Source: a bacterium (lineage in GTDB: Bacteria > SZUA-79 > Acidulodesulfobacterales > Acidulodesulfobacteraceae). Taken from it: 52,633 bases of DNA. A program made the position numbers and the translations under genes. Below are positions 8,671-17,187 of the stretch, in pieces (within the stretch, counting starts at the first letter, position 1; each line of letters starts with the position of its first letter). The stretch is taken from contig JAJZJW010000011.1 in assembly GCA_021809845.1 (NCBI GenBank), forward strand, positions 1 through 52,633, given 5' to 3'. Below the pieces are notes generated by a model, which saw nothing but the letters and a program-made list of their open reading frames with translations, made no database searches and had not been told where the DNA came from.

Positions 8671-9156
8671 TTCGATAATTATTTCTCTGCATAAATTATC
8701 TGTTGTAGACTCACCGTCTGCATCATCGGCAGTTATATTCACTTCAAAATAATAATTTTTTATAATATTTGTATAATCAAAGCCGATTTTATCACCCCAT
8801 TCCGCTATTGTTAAAGTATCGTTAGATGATAAAGAATCAAAAAATCCTGAATTTTCAAGGTCATACAAATTTTTTAACCTGTAAAAATCAAAATGGTCAA
8901 TTATTATCTCCTTATTATGTTGAGCTTGAGCGCAAAAATATCTGTTCATTAAACTAAAAGTAGGACTGGTTACGATATTAGTATTTTTAGCATAACAAAA
9001 ATATTTAGCCAAGCCTGAAACAAATTTTGTTTTTCCCGCCCCTAATCTTCCCTTTAAAAGAATAAAATCTCCACAGGACACAATACTTGCAAATTCTTCT
9101 GCTTTTTGTTCCGTTTCGGCGGACGATTTTGATAAATATTTAAACGGCAAATTCAT
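8644..9156 (-). CDS. tsaE: tRNA threonylcarbamoyladenosine biosynthesis ATPase TsaE
   Basis: 170 residues. Walker A is GRLGAGKTKFVSGLA (about 37-51), followed by SPTFSLMNRYF (the conserved 'SPTF.L...Y' strand), HFDFYRL (about 89-95, with the Walker B-like Asp) and IAEWGDKI (about 116-123, the 'EW' motif). TsaE acts with TsaB and TsaD to place t6A37 on ANN-decoding tRNAs. Its start overlaps the stop of the CBS-domain gene by ATGA (9153-9156), so the two are translationally coupled. The C-terminal end lies in a TTATTA microsatellite. Confidence 0.93.
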   Translation of the reverse strand: MNLPFKYLSKSSAETEQKAEEFASIVSCGDFILLKGRLGAGKTKFVSGLAKYFCYAKNTNIVTSPTFSLMNRYFCAQAQHNKEIIIDHFDFYRLKNLYDLENSGFFDSLSSNDTLTIAEWGDKIGFDYTNIIKNYYFEVNITADDADGESTTDNLCREIIIEKIIINNNK

Positions 9157-9623
9157 TTTGTATCTTTATTATCATCCATCATAGATTTTATTATATCAAA
9201 TCGTGAAACTATCCCCTTCAATTCGTTGTTATTGCCAACGACAGGTATAGAATAAAACTTTTTTTCGGTAATTATGCTGGCGATATTATATATAGATTCG
9301 TTCTCCTTAACCGATAAAACTTTGCCGGTCATAATATCTCCAACCTTTGAAGCTGTTATTTTATTCAAATCTTCCTTGAAATGCTTAGAACTCTGAAGAT
9401 AAAAAATGCTGTCAAATATACTAAAAACTGTGGGTATGTGAAGACTTGCATCCTGGTATACGAGGTCTGTTTCCGATACTATGCCTATCAGTTTACCTTC
9501 ATCATCTACAACAGGAACCGAATTAATTTTTTTATCTATAAATATTTTAGATAAAGTTTTTATATCGGTATCTTTATGCACTGTTATTAAATCGGTGCTC
9601 ATTATATCTTTGGCGGTAATCAT
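9153..9623 (-). CDS. Tandem CBS-domain protein
   Basis: 156 residues made of two CBS motifs: AKDIMSTDLITVHKDTD (3-19) with IPVVDDEGKLIGIVSETDL, and VGDIMTGKVLSVKEN (about 92-106) with IPVVGNNNELKGIVSRFDI. A CBS pair binds adenosyl nucleotides (AMP, ATP, SAM, possibly c-di-AMP) and usually regulates a partner. No effector domain is fused. The ATG at 9623 is preferred to an upstream start at 9665 because AGGAGC lies 9 bases before it and the protein then begins MITAKDIMS. The 5' end, ribosome site included, is duplicated just upstream (9684-9801). It couples by ATGA to tsaE. Confidence 0.85.
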   Translation of the reverse strand: MITAKDIMSTDLITVHKDTDIKTLSKIFIDKKINSVPVVDDEGKLIGIVSETDLVYQDASLHIPTVFSIFDSIFYLQSSKHFKEDLNKITASKVGDIMTGKVLSVKENESIYNIASIITEKKFYSIPVVGNNNELKGIVSRFDIIKSMMDDNKDTK

Positions 9624-9801
9624 AAAAATTTTGCTCCTAAAATTGTTTGTTAAATTTATATTCAATATTTTATTTATTTTATTTATCGGTATCTTTATGC
9701 ACTGTTATTAAATCGGTGCTCATTATATCTTTGGCGGTAATCATAAAAATTTTGCTCCTAAAATTGTTTGTTAAATTTATATTCAATATTTTATTTATTT
9801 T
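9563..9801. repeat. Perfect 118-bp tandem duplication covering the CBS gene 5' end
   Basis: 9563-9680 and 9684-9801 are identical over 118 bp, three bases apart (offset 121). The duplicated unit holds the CBS gene's Shine-Dalgarno site, start codon and first ~20 codons. Its outer copy overlaps the last codons of the nnr gene. Perfect identity suggests a recent event. Confidence 0.95.
9679..9744 (-). pseudogene. Truncated upstream copy of the CBS gene start (21-codon frame)
   Basis: The upstream copy of the duplication keeps AGGAGC and an ATG (9744). It encodes the same 20 residues as the CBS protein (MITAKDIMSTDLITVHKDTD), then one Lys and a stop at 9679-9681. It is a complete translatable mini-frame directly ahead of the real gene, so ribosomes should initiate there as well. 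Confidence 0.75.
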
Positions 9802-11410
9802 CTATATTATTATTTTTATTATTTCTTAATAATCTCACGGCATTTGGTATGTTTAAAGCTATTTTAACTGCACCGGCGCCTGATTCGCCGTATTGTTTCT
9901 GAAGATTATTTGCAGAGTATACCAATAAATATGAAGATAAGCAGATTGACTTATATAAACATAGACCTTGAGCTATAAAAGAACCTATTAAACCGCTTAA
10001 AACATCGCCGCTTCCTCCGCTTGCAAGCAATGGGCTGTGTTTATACTGAATTGCTTTGTCTTTTAAATCATTACTAAATGCAAACATGCTTGCACCTTTT
10101 AATAATAAACTCACGCCATATTCCCTGACAAAATCAACTCCGATTTTAACAGGGTCTTTTTCTATTATTTTTCTGTCTATTTTAGTAAGTCTTTCCATTT
10201 CTTTGTAATGAGGCGTCAATACAATATTTTTATTCTTAAGCGTTAACTTTTTAAGAAAGCTCATATCTTCAGAAATTAAATTTAATCCGTCAGCATCTAT
10301 GACAATGGGGACTTCAATTAATTCGAGCATATAATATAAAAAATCAGCCGTCTTTTTTTTTAATCCGAGTCCCGGACCTATAACAACTACAGTTTTGTTT
10401 TTTAACAAATTTTTTGAAATATCATCAGCTCCATTAATAGTAAAACAGCCCGAACCGTCGTTAATGACAGGATAAGTCATTACTTCAGATGTTTTGATTT
10501 CTAAAATCTGGTTAAGCTCATAAGGCACTGCCAAAGTTACAAGCCCTGCCCCCGCTTTAAATGCGGATAAAGAAGACATATAGGCGGCGCCGGTTTTTCC
10601 CGGACTGCCTGCTATAATTAGCACATGACCATAATCAAATTTTGTATTAAAAGGCAATCTTTCGGGCAAATAAGCCGCAATTTTTTTTTCTTCAAGAATT
10701 TCAATATTTGCATGGTATTTGTCTAATAAAGTACGCGGATGATTTATATCTATTAATATTGTTTTATCATGTAAATTTAATTTTTCGCCTTCGTTCAGAT
10801 AAAATCCGGTTTTTAAACCGCCGAACGTAAATATTTTTTTAATATTATTTTTTATTCCTGTTCCCAAATAAAAACCGCTATCAGTATTAAAACCGCTGGG
10901 ATTATCTAAACATATAACATCGTAATTGTTTTTGCTTTCTATGATTTCTATAACATTTTTATAAAAACCTATAACTTCCCTATTTATTCCTATTCCAAAA
11001 ATGGCATCTATGAGTATATCCGTATTGTTTAATAGTTCAGATAACATGCCAAGAACATGAGCATTGACGGCAAGAATTATTTCGGCATTTAATTTTCTTA
11101 ATATTTCTAGATTCTGTTTAGCAATGCCGGTATAGTTATTCGGCTCTGCGAGTATAATTATTTTTACGTTATAGCCTGCGTTAAATAAATACCGTGAGAA
11201 CACAAAACCGTCCCCTCCGTTATTACCTTTTCCGCAGATAACAGAAATTACGCAATTGTTGTTTAATAGAGCTTCGTTATTATAAACTTTAAGAAATTCT
11301 CTAAAACATCCGGAACCTGCATTTTCCATTAAAACAACTTCAGAATAACCGAAGTCCGAATATGTTTTAGAATCTATCTGTCTTAAGTTTTCAGAATAAT
11401 ATAATTTCAT
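9791..11410 (-). CDS. nnr: Bifunctional NAD(P)H-hydrate epimerase / ADP-dependent dehydratase
   Basis: 539 residues, the length of the YjeF-type fusion. It repairs hydrated NAD(P)H. The N-terminal epimerase domain (1-220) has ICGKGNNGGDGFVFSR (about 58-73) and DAIFGIGINREV. The C-terminal ribokinase-like dehydratase domain (235-530) has LIIAGSPGKTGAAYMSS, GPGLGLKKK, DADGLNLISED, LTPHYKEM and the signature ASGGSGDVLSGLIG (about 466-479), which includes the catalytic Asp. The ATG at 11410 fits the family N-terminus; no Shine-Dalgarno site is visible. Its last three codons lie inside the outer copy of the 118-bp duplication. Confidence 0.95.
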   Translation of the reverse strand: MKLYYSENLRQIDSKTYSDFGYSEVVLMENAGSGCFREFLKVYNNEALLNNNCVISVICGKGNNGGDGFVFSRYLFNAGYNVKIIILAEPNNYTGIAKQNLEILRKLNAEIILAVNAHVLGMLSELLNNTDILIDAIFGIGINREVIGFYKNVIEIIESKNNYDVICLDNPSGFNTDSGFYLGTGIKNNIKKIFTFGGLKTGFYLNEGEKLNLHDKTILIDINHPRTLLDKYHANIEILEEKKIAAYLPERLPFNTKFDYGHVLIIAGSPGKTGAAYMSSLSAFKAGAGLVTLAVPYELNQILEIKTSEVMTYPVINDGSGCFTINGADDISKNLLKNKTVVVIGPGLGLKKKTADFLYYMLELIEVPIVIDADGLNLISEDMSFLKKLTLKNKNIVLTPHYKEMERLTKIDRKIIEKDPVKIGVDFVREYGVSLLLKGASMFAFSNDLKDKAIQYKHSPLLASGGSGDVLSGLIGSFIAQGLCLYKSICLSSYLLVYSANNLQKQYGESGAGAVKIALNIPNAVRLLRNNKNNNIENK

Positions 11411-11499
11411 TATAATAAAATTAATTTTCTAATTTTTTACTGATTACTATATTAATTATTATAAGTTTTGCAGACGCAGATTGCATAATACTTATATTA

Positions 11500-11640
11500 T
11501 ATATATAATATTTACATTTATTTTAACTAGATAATACTTAATCTTATTATATTATATTAATACAATATTACACATTTATTGTAACTACATAATACTGAGA
11601 TTATATATTAATATAATATATATTTATTTTAAGTGCATAA
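11500..11640. repeat. Degenerate ~55-60-bp tandem repeats in the nnr-acpS spacer
   Basis: The phrase 'acatttatttTaactagataatact' recurs with changes near 11513, 11573 and 11626, separated by AT-only sequence of alternating polarity. Three diverged copies. No gene in this spacer. Confidence 0.6.
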
Positions 11641-11643
11641 AAA

Positions 11644-12039
11644 TTACATATTTTCTATTATTACGATGGCTATTGCTGAACCGTTATCATGAGAAATAGA
11701 TAAATTTATCGTGCCTATATTAATATTGTAGGTATCTAAGATAAATTTTTTTATTTTATCATCTATACGTAAAAACGGGGCTCCGTTTTGTTTATTAGAT
11801 ATTTTTATGCAATTTAAAGGAATAGAAAAAAGTCCTATATGTAAAGATTTTAAAAAAGCTTCTTTCGCCGCAAAAAAACCGGCTATTTTTTGTTCAATAT
11901 TACCTTTATTTTTAATTTTATAAATGTTATTTAATTCGGTTGGCGAAAAAACCCTATTTAAAAATCTTTCGCCGTAATTTTCCACAATGTATTTAATTCT
12001 TTCTATGCCTACAATGTCAATACCTACACCGCTAATCAC
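11644..12039 (-). CDS. acpS: Holo-[acyl-carrier-protein] synthase
   Basis: 131 residues. Transfers 4'-phosphopantetheine from CoA to a serine of acyl carrier protein. Diagnostic motifs are GVGIDIVGIERIK (4-16, metal-binding Asp) and AGFFAAKEAFLKSL (about 53-66, the FxxKEAxxKAL signature with catalytic Glu). LSISHDNGSAIAIVI closes the protein. The start is GTG at 12039, giving MISGVGID; no ATG gives a better N-terminus. It lies just downstream of pdxJ on the same strand, a neighbour pair common in proteobacteria. Confidence 0.94.
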   Translation of the reverse strand: MISGVGIDIVGIERIKYIVENYGERFLNRVFSPTELNNIYKIKNKGNIEQKIAGFFAAKEAFLKSLHIGLFSIPLNCIKISNKQNGAPFLRIDDKIKKFILDTYNINIGTINLSISHDNGSAIAIVIIENM

Positions 12040-12077
12040 TTATAAAATCCTTTAATTATTCTTATTGTTAATTATTC

Positions 12078-12815
12078 TTATTGTCGGATATGTTTTATTA
12101 GTTCAGCTGTTTTAAGGATTTCCAGCATTTCTCTAACGGCATTGCTAAGACCGGCAAATATGGCGTGCGTTACAATAGAATAACCTATATTAAGTTCATA
12201 TAGTCCTTCTATTTCGGCTATTTCTCCGGTATTTTCATAATTTAATCCATGTCCGGCATTTACATTAAGCCCTATGTTCAAAGCAAATTCCGCTGCCATT
12301 TTTATTTTCGACAGCTCTTCCTTCCGCTTATAAAGGTCAATATATTGTGCATATTTTCCTGTGTGAATTTCAATAAAATTAAAATCAGCTTTTTTTGCGG
12401 CTTCGATTTGAAGTTCATCCGGTTCGATGAATGCCGATACGTTTATACCCTTTGACCTGAATTTATTATTAATTATTTTGTATTTTTCAATATCGAGAGC
12501 AACATTAAGACCGCCTTCCGTAGTAAGCTCTTGTCTTTTTTCAGGAACAAGCGTAATAGACCTTGGAATTACATAAAGCGCTATGGAAATTATTTCATCA
12601 TTAGCAGCCATTTCCAAATTTAATCTTTTCGTTTGTTCCGAAATCAATCTTATATCATTTTCTTTTATATGCCGTCTATCTTCCCTTAAATGACAAGTTA
12701 CATTAAAAGCGCCAGCCTCTAAAACAGTAAAAGCGGCATGAAGAGGCGATGGAAAATCTCCTCCGCGTGCGTTTCTAAGTGTCGCAATGTGGTCAATGTT
12801 AACGCCTAATTTCAT
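12078..12815 (-). CDS. pdxJ: Pyridoxine 5'-phosphate synthase
   Basis: 245 residues from the ATG at 12815. An in-frame TTG seven codons earlier would give 252, but family members begin at 'LGVNIDHIATLRNARG', matching the shorter form (MKLGVNIDHIATLRNARGGD). PdxJ condenses 1-deoxyxylulose-5-phosphate with aminoacetone-3-phosphate to pyridoxine phosphate (vitamin B6). Other motifs: CHLREDRRHIKENDI, SLFIEP-type stretch SAFIEPD, EIHTGKYA (catalytic Glu/His) and NAGHGLNYEN. acpS follows 38 bases downstream. Confidence 0.95.
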   Translation of the reverse strand: MKLGVNIDHIATLRNARGGDFPSPLHAAFTVLEAGAFNVTCHLREDRRHIKENDIRLISEQTKRLNLEMAANDEIISIALYVIPRSITLVPEKRQELTTEGGLNVALDIEKYKIINNKFRSKGINVSAFIEPDELQIEAAKKADFNFIEIHTGKYAQYIDLYKRKEELSKIKMAAEFALNIGLNVNAGHGLNYENTGEIAEIEGLYELNIGYSIVTHAIFAGLSNAVREMLEILKTAELIKHIRQ

Positions 12816-12973
12816 ATAAATTCGAAGGTCTCCCAAAAAAATAAATTGTAAATGTATAAAATATAAAAAAAGAAAATATTCAAATATGTATTAAAATTGT
12901 ATATTAAAGCTATTCATTAAAACTGCATTAAAATATATTAATCTATATATTAATCTATATATTAAAAAATATA

Positions 12974-14332
12974 TTAAAAATATTTAAGCAATTCTTCTTT
13001 AAGGTCAAGCCCGATTTTTTTAATTTCTTCGCCGTCCTCACCTTCTACGAGAATTCTTAAATAATTTTGCGTACCTGAATATCTTATAAAAATTCTTCCT
13101 CTATTTTCTAATATTTTGTTATAATAGTTAAATTTTTTATTAAATTTAGATAATTCATCTAAATTTTTTTTATATGGAACATCTATATTTATTAAAACCT
13201 GAGGATACGGCGTCATAATCTTTCTTAGTTCCGAAAGCGATTTATTTAATCTTATCATAATAGTTAAAAGTTTTAAAGCGGATATTATCCCGTCTCCTGT
13301 ATTTGCATCATCTAAAAAAATTATATGCCCAGATTGTTCACCGCCAAGATTAAATTCTTTTTCAACCATCTTTTGCATTATGTACCTATCGCCGACATCG
13401 GCATAAATTATATCAATATCGTTTTTTTTCATTAATATTTCAAGTGCTATGTTAGACATAGACGTCGTTACAATTCCGTTATTTTTTAATTCCCCGGTAT
13501 TTTTCATATATAAAGCGCAAATAGCAAGAAATTCATCTCCGTATAAAATATTGCCGTTTTCATCGCAAAAAATTGCCCTGTCGCCGTCTCCGTCAAATGC
13601 AATGCCTAAATCTGCTTTATTTTTTAGAACTTCAGACCTTATAAATTCGGGATATGTAGAACCGCATTTTTCATTTATATTTAAGCCGTCAGGTCTTGAT
13701 GCAACAACTACGACTTCCGCTCCCAATTCGCTGAATACCTCCGGAGCTGCTTTATATCCGGCCCCGTTTGCGCAATCAATTACAATTTTAAGTCCGTTTA
13801 GCGTAAGATTTTTCGGAAATGTCAATTTTGCAAAAATTATATATCTGCCAGTTGCGTCGTCAATTCTATGTGCTTTGCCCACATTAGCATTCACAGGTCT
13901 CAGTTTATATGAATCAAGTATAGACGAAAAAAAAATATCCTCAATTTTATATTCAATCTCTTCAGGAAATTTAAACCCTTTACAGTCAAAAAATTTTATA
14001 CCGTTATCATAATAAGGATTATGCGAAGCAGAAATTACAACTCCCGCATCCGCCCGCATGCTTGAAGTTATAAAAGCAACGCCCGGGGTAGGCACAGGTC
14101 CTATGAGATACACGTCTGAACCCATGGAACAAATACCTGAAGAAAGAGCCATTTCAAATATATAACCTGAAATTCTGGTATCTTTTCCTATAACTACTTT
14201 TAATTTTTTACCGGGAGATTTTAAATTTAAAACATATATTAGCGCCATTCCAAGTCTTAAGGTATTTTCCGGCGTTAGCGGTTCTTTGTTTGCAATACCT
14301 CTTACACCATCGGTTCCAAATAATTTACGCAT
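12974..14332 (-). CDS. glmM: Phosphoglucosamine mutase
   Basis: 452 residues, the expected length. Converts glucosamine-6-phosphate to glucosamine-1-phosphate for peptidoglycan and LPS. It begins LFGTDGVRGIAN. The phosphoserine loop is VVISASHNPYYDNGIKFF (catalytic Ser at 103), the metal loop is FDGDGDRAIF (about 243-252), the sugar-binding loop is GGEQSGHI, and the phosphate-binding loop RYSGTQNYLRI is near the C-terminus. AGGA precedes the ATG. The start overlaps the end of the ybbR/cdaR gene by 8 bases. The order cdaA-cdaR-glmM matches the widely conserved c-di-AMP/cell-wall cluster, in which CdaR and GlmM modulate CdaA in Firmicutes. Confidence 0.96.
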   Translation of the reverse strand: MRKLFGTDGVRGIANKEPLTPENTLRLGMALIYVLNLKSPGKKLKVVIGKDTRISGYIFEMALSSGICSMGSDVYLIGPVPTPGVAFITSSMRADAGVVISASHNPYYDNGIKFFDCKGFKFPEEIEYKIEDIFFSSILDSYKLRPVNANVGKAHRIDDATGRYIIFAKLTFPKNLTLNGLKIVIDCANGAGYKAAPEVFSELGAEVVVVASRPDGLNINEKCGSTYPEFIRSEVLKNKADLGIAFDGDGDRAIFCDENGNILYGDEFLAICALYMKNTGELKNNGIVTTSMSNIALEILMKKNDIDIIYADVGDRYIMQKMVEKEFNLGGEQSGHIIFLDDANTGDGIISALKLLTIMIRLNKSLSELRKIMTPYPQVLINIDVPYKKNLDELSKFNKKFNYYNKILENRGRIFIRYSGTQNYLRILVEGEDGEEIKKIGLDLKEELLKYF

Positions 14333-14999
14333 TTTTTTTAATCCTGCCTACAATCAGATTTACATTAATTTTTCTATTATATAAAATTTTAATTAATTTT
14401 GTGGGGTCAAGTAAACCTACCCTGACTGTTTTATTATTTTTAACATTACTAATATTTATTTTTTTAGTTGTAATAACAGAAAGATTATCTACAATATCTT
14501 TAGGACCCTTAATTTTTACATATTGAGGAAAAAAAGAAATATTCTTTAAATAATAGCCTTTTTTAAATTTCCCTTTAAATATAGGCAAAATTTTTATATA
14601 TTTTACAACAACTCTGCTTATGATGACAGGAATAATCTTAGGATAAATTCTTACAACCCTTATTCCTGAAGGCAGGTTTAAATATGACTGACCTAATATT
14701 AATGTATTTTTTTTACTTAAAAGAGAGCTGCCGTTAATCCTGAAATATATTTTTTTATTTAATTTCATAAATGAAATTTTTGAACCCCTCAGCTTTACTA
14801 TAATTTTTTTCGGCAAAGTATTGCTAATGGCAAGACCTTTAGGCAATGCGTATATCTTTAGTCCAGCATGCAAATTAATATCGTATTTTTTCCCGCCTAT
14901 AACATATATCCATATAAAAATAGCGATAAACAAAGAAATTAATTTTAGCCAGAAATTATCTTTTATTATATTTATTATATTTCTTAAATTTTTATTCAT
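14325..14999 (-). CDS. YbbR/CdaR-like regulator of diadenylate cyclase
   Basis: 224 residues from the ATG at 14999, which overlaps the cdaA stop (ATGAATAA). The longer open frame upstream reads across the cdaA tail and is rejected. One N-terminal membrane helix (about 16-34: FWLKLISLFIAIFIWIYVIG) is followed by extracytoplasmic beta-rich segments that look like two YbbR repeats (KIIVKLRGSKISFMKL, VVKYIKILPIFKGKFKKGY, then FPQYVKIKGPKDIVDN). Firmicute CdaR usually has three or four repeats, so this is a short form. Position between cdaA and glmM supports a regulatory role on c-di-AMP synthesis. Confidence 0.8.
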   Translation of the reverse strand: MNKNLRNIINIIKDNFWLKLISLFIAIFIWIYVIGGKKYDINLHAGLKIYALPKGLAISNTLPKKIIVKLRGSKISFMKLNKKIYFRINGSSLLSKKNTLILGQSYLNLPSGIRVVRIYPKIIPVIISRVVVKYIKILPIFKGKFKKGYYLKNISFFPQYVKIKGPKDIVDNLSVITTKKINISNVKNNKTVRVGLLDPTKLIKILYNRKINVNLIVGRIKKNA

Positions 15000-15882
15000 C
15001 ATCGCCGCCGTCGTTCTCATTACTACTGCTGCTGCTACTGCTATTACTATTACTATCGCTATCGCTTTTCTTAGTACCAAAAATTAATTCATAAACCGAT
15101 TTTATTAATAATTTATTTTCATTCGTCTGTTCCGAGATATTTTTGAACAAAACAACTCGTAACTCATCTATATTTGAAATTTTAATAATCTTTTTAGGCA
15201 TTACTATCGAAACATATCCCGTTTCTTCTGAAATTACTATTGAAAATGCATCTGTTAATTCCGAAAGTCCAATAGCAGACCTATGCCTCGTGCCAAAATT
15301 CTGGTCTATATTTTCATCGGTCGACAAAGGAAGATAGCAAGAAGCGGCGGAAATTCTGCCTTTTTGTATAATAACCGCACCGTCATGAAGAGGGGAAGGC
15401 TGAGTAAAAATACTAATTAGCAACTCTTTGGAAATTAAAGAATCTAATTTTACCCCTATTTTTAAATAATCTCCGAGAAACACATTTCTTTCAAAAACAA
15501 TTATTGCCCCTATCCGTTTATTTGCCAGCTCTATTACTGCACGTGAAGTTTCTTCTATAATACTCACTTTTTCAAGTTTATTTCGGGCGATAGCAAACGG
15601 ATTTTTCCCGACATCAATCAGAGCTTTTCTTATCTCATTTCTAAAAAGTACTATTATAACAATAATTATTGAACTTAAAAAATCACTAAAAATAAATTCC
15701 GTAGCGTAAAGTTTTAAAATTACTGCTATTAAAAAAATTAAAAAGATTACAATAAGTCCGATTAATACCTGAAAAGCTCCTGTGCCCTTGATAAGCATTA
15801 ATATGCGATATATTATAAAAGCAACAAATAATATATCGACAACATCCTGCCATCCAAAATTTTGAAGCAACAAAGCAAGCAT
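14992..15882 (-). CDS. cdaA: Membrane-bound diadenylate cyclase (DisA_N family)
   Basis: 296 residues. Three predicted membrane helices (about 12-30, 36-58, 64-82) are followed by the cyclase domain with SPLHDGAVII (DGA at 167-169) and FGTRHRSAIG (RHR at 199-201), the two catalytic motifs that make c-di-AMP from two ATP. The C-terminal ~25 residues are a Ser/Asn/Asp run (SSSSSSSNEN) encoded by a trinucleotide repeat. That is unusual and not part of the fold. The stop overlaps the ybbR start. c-di-AMP controls osmolyte and potassium transport in other bacteria. The CBS protein at 9153-9623 might be a reader, which is speculation. Confidence 0.93.
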   Translation of the reverse strand: MLALLLQNFGWQDVVDILFVAFIIYRILMLIKGTGAFQVLIGLIVIFLIFLIAVILKLYATEFIFSDFLSSIIIVIIVLFRNEIRKALIDVGKNPFAIARNKLEKVSIIEETSRAVIELANKRIGAIIVFERNVFLGDYLKIGVKLDSLISKELLISIFTQPSPLHDGAVIIQKGRISAASCYLPLSTDENIDQNFGTRHRSAIGLSELTDAFSIVISEETGYVSIVMPKKIIKISNIDELRVVLFKNISEQTNENKLLIKSVYELIFGTKKSDSDSNSNSSSSSSSNENDGGDDE

Positions 15883-15926
15883 ATAAAAGATTTAATATAA
15901 AATTTAATATTGAATATAAATCGAGG

Positions 15927-17183
15927 TTACTGAAATTTTATAAGATCGCCGTTTAATTCATTAATAATATTTAAAGCCGTTTTAGTCTGTTTGACGTCAT
16001 GCACTCTTATAATATCAATATTTTGTAACATAAGATAAGTTGCTAAAGTGATATTGCCGATAAGCATATTGTCCTTTTGCTTTCCTGTAATATTATTAAT
16101 AAACGATTTTCTTGAAACACCGGCTAGAACGGGCAAATTCAGCGCTTTAAAAGATAATATATAATTTAAAATATTATAATTATCTTCTGCCGATTTTGCA
16201 AAACCGAAACCAGGGTCCAAAATTACTTTATCTATATCAAAACCTTCAGATTTTAAATATGATAGCTTTTTGCTGAAATATTGAATAATATCAAAAGCTG
16301 CATCTTCATAGGGTTCTAAATCAATCTGCATATTTTGGGGATTTCTATTCCTTGAATGCATTAAAATATATGGAACATCATATAATTTTATGACATTAAT
16401 CATATCGTCCGGTTCATATGTCAAACCGGAAACATCGTTGACTATAGCAGCCCCCGCCAAAATTGCTTCTTTTGCAACTTCAGGCTTTCTGGTGTCTATT
16501 GAAATGGGTATATTTATATTTTCAGATAATTTTTTAATTACCGGGCACACCCTGTCTATTTCTGTCTGAATATCTATAAACTCGGCTGCCGGTCTTGTGG
16601 ATTCGCCGCCAACATCAATTATATCGGCTCCTTCATTAGCAATTTCAAACCCTCTATTAACGGCATCTTCAAAATTAAAGTAGAGCCCTCCGTCAGAAAA
16701 CGAATCTGGAGTAACATTAAGAATTCCCATTATTAAAGGAGCTTTCCCTAATATTAAGTTTTTTTTATTTGTTTTTAGTACTTTAAATTTTAAATCAGAA
16801 TTATTTGGGTCTATGTGGTCAATATTAATACTGACCGCATCTAATATGTTTTCAATATCGGAAGAAAGTGTTTTAAGGCCAAATTGCTGATTTTTTATTT
16901 TTTTTACAATAATGTGCAGCTGTACTAAAGTGCCAAACAAAATGCCGTCAGATATATTAATTTTTCCTGTTATAACATCTCGGTGGTTTGCTAATTCTGC
17001 TCCTATGCTTAACGCTTCCTGTTTCAGTATATTCAATGCAGTAGAGTTTATATTTTTTAGCTTAATAACAATAAAAATAAGCTTATTAGACATGATATGC
17101 TTTCCGGATTTTGAAACGCCTATTTTATCTAATTCGCTTATAGCTAATTGAGGATTAAAAACGTCAACAAGATAAGCATGCAT
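15927..17183 (-). CDS. folP: Dihydropteroate synthase with N-terminal extension
   Basis: 418 residues, against about 270-280 for the standard enzyme. The C-terminal TIM barrel starts near residue 148 (PLIMGILNVTPDSFSDGG) and has GGESTRPAAEFI, ISIDTRKPEVAKEA, IVNDVSGL, LDPGFGFAKS and VLAGVSRKSFI. It joins p-aminobenzoate to 6-hydroxymethyl-dihydropterin pyrophosphate in folate synthesis. The first ~145 residues (LIFIVIKLKNINSTALNILKQ...) form an extra domain seen in some anaerobe FolP proteins; its role is unknown to me. ftsH lies directly upstream, four bases away, so the genes are co-transcribed. Confidence 0.93.
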   Translation of the reverse strand: MHAYLVDVFNPQLAISELDKIGVSKSGKHIMSNKLIFIVIKLKNINSTALNILKQEALSIGAELANHRDVITGKINISDGILFGTLVQLHIIVKKIKNQQFGLKTLSSDIENILDAVSINIDHIDPNNSDLKFKVLKTNKKNLILGKAPLIMGILNVTPDSFSDGGLYFNFEDAVNRGFEIANEGADIIDVGGESTRPAAEFIDIQTEIDRVCPVIKKLSENINIPISIDTRKPEVAKEAILAGAAIVNDVSGLTYEPDDMINVIKLYDVPYILMHSRNRNPQNMQIDLEPYEDAAFDIIQYFSKKLSYLKSEGFDIDKVILDPGFGFAKSAEDNYNILNYILSFKALNLPVLAGVSRKSFINNITGKQKDNMLIGNITLATYLMLQNIDIIRVHDVKQTKTALNIINELNGDLIKFQ

Positions 17184-17187
17184 AATT

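Noticed and set aside
13449-14012. Plus-strand 187-codon frame opposite glmM
   Set aside because: It is antisense to a fully conserved glmM, with no ribosome site or family resemblance.
15000-15080. Longer N-terminus of the YbbR/CdaR protein
   Set aside because: The extra 27 codons translate the repetitive cdaA tail on the same strand; the ATG at 14999 overlaps the cdaA stop in the usual coupled way.
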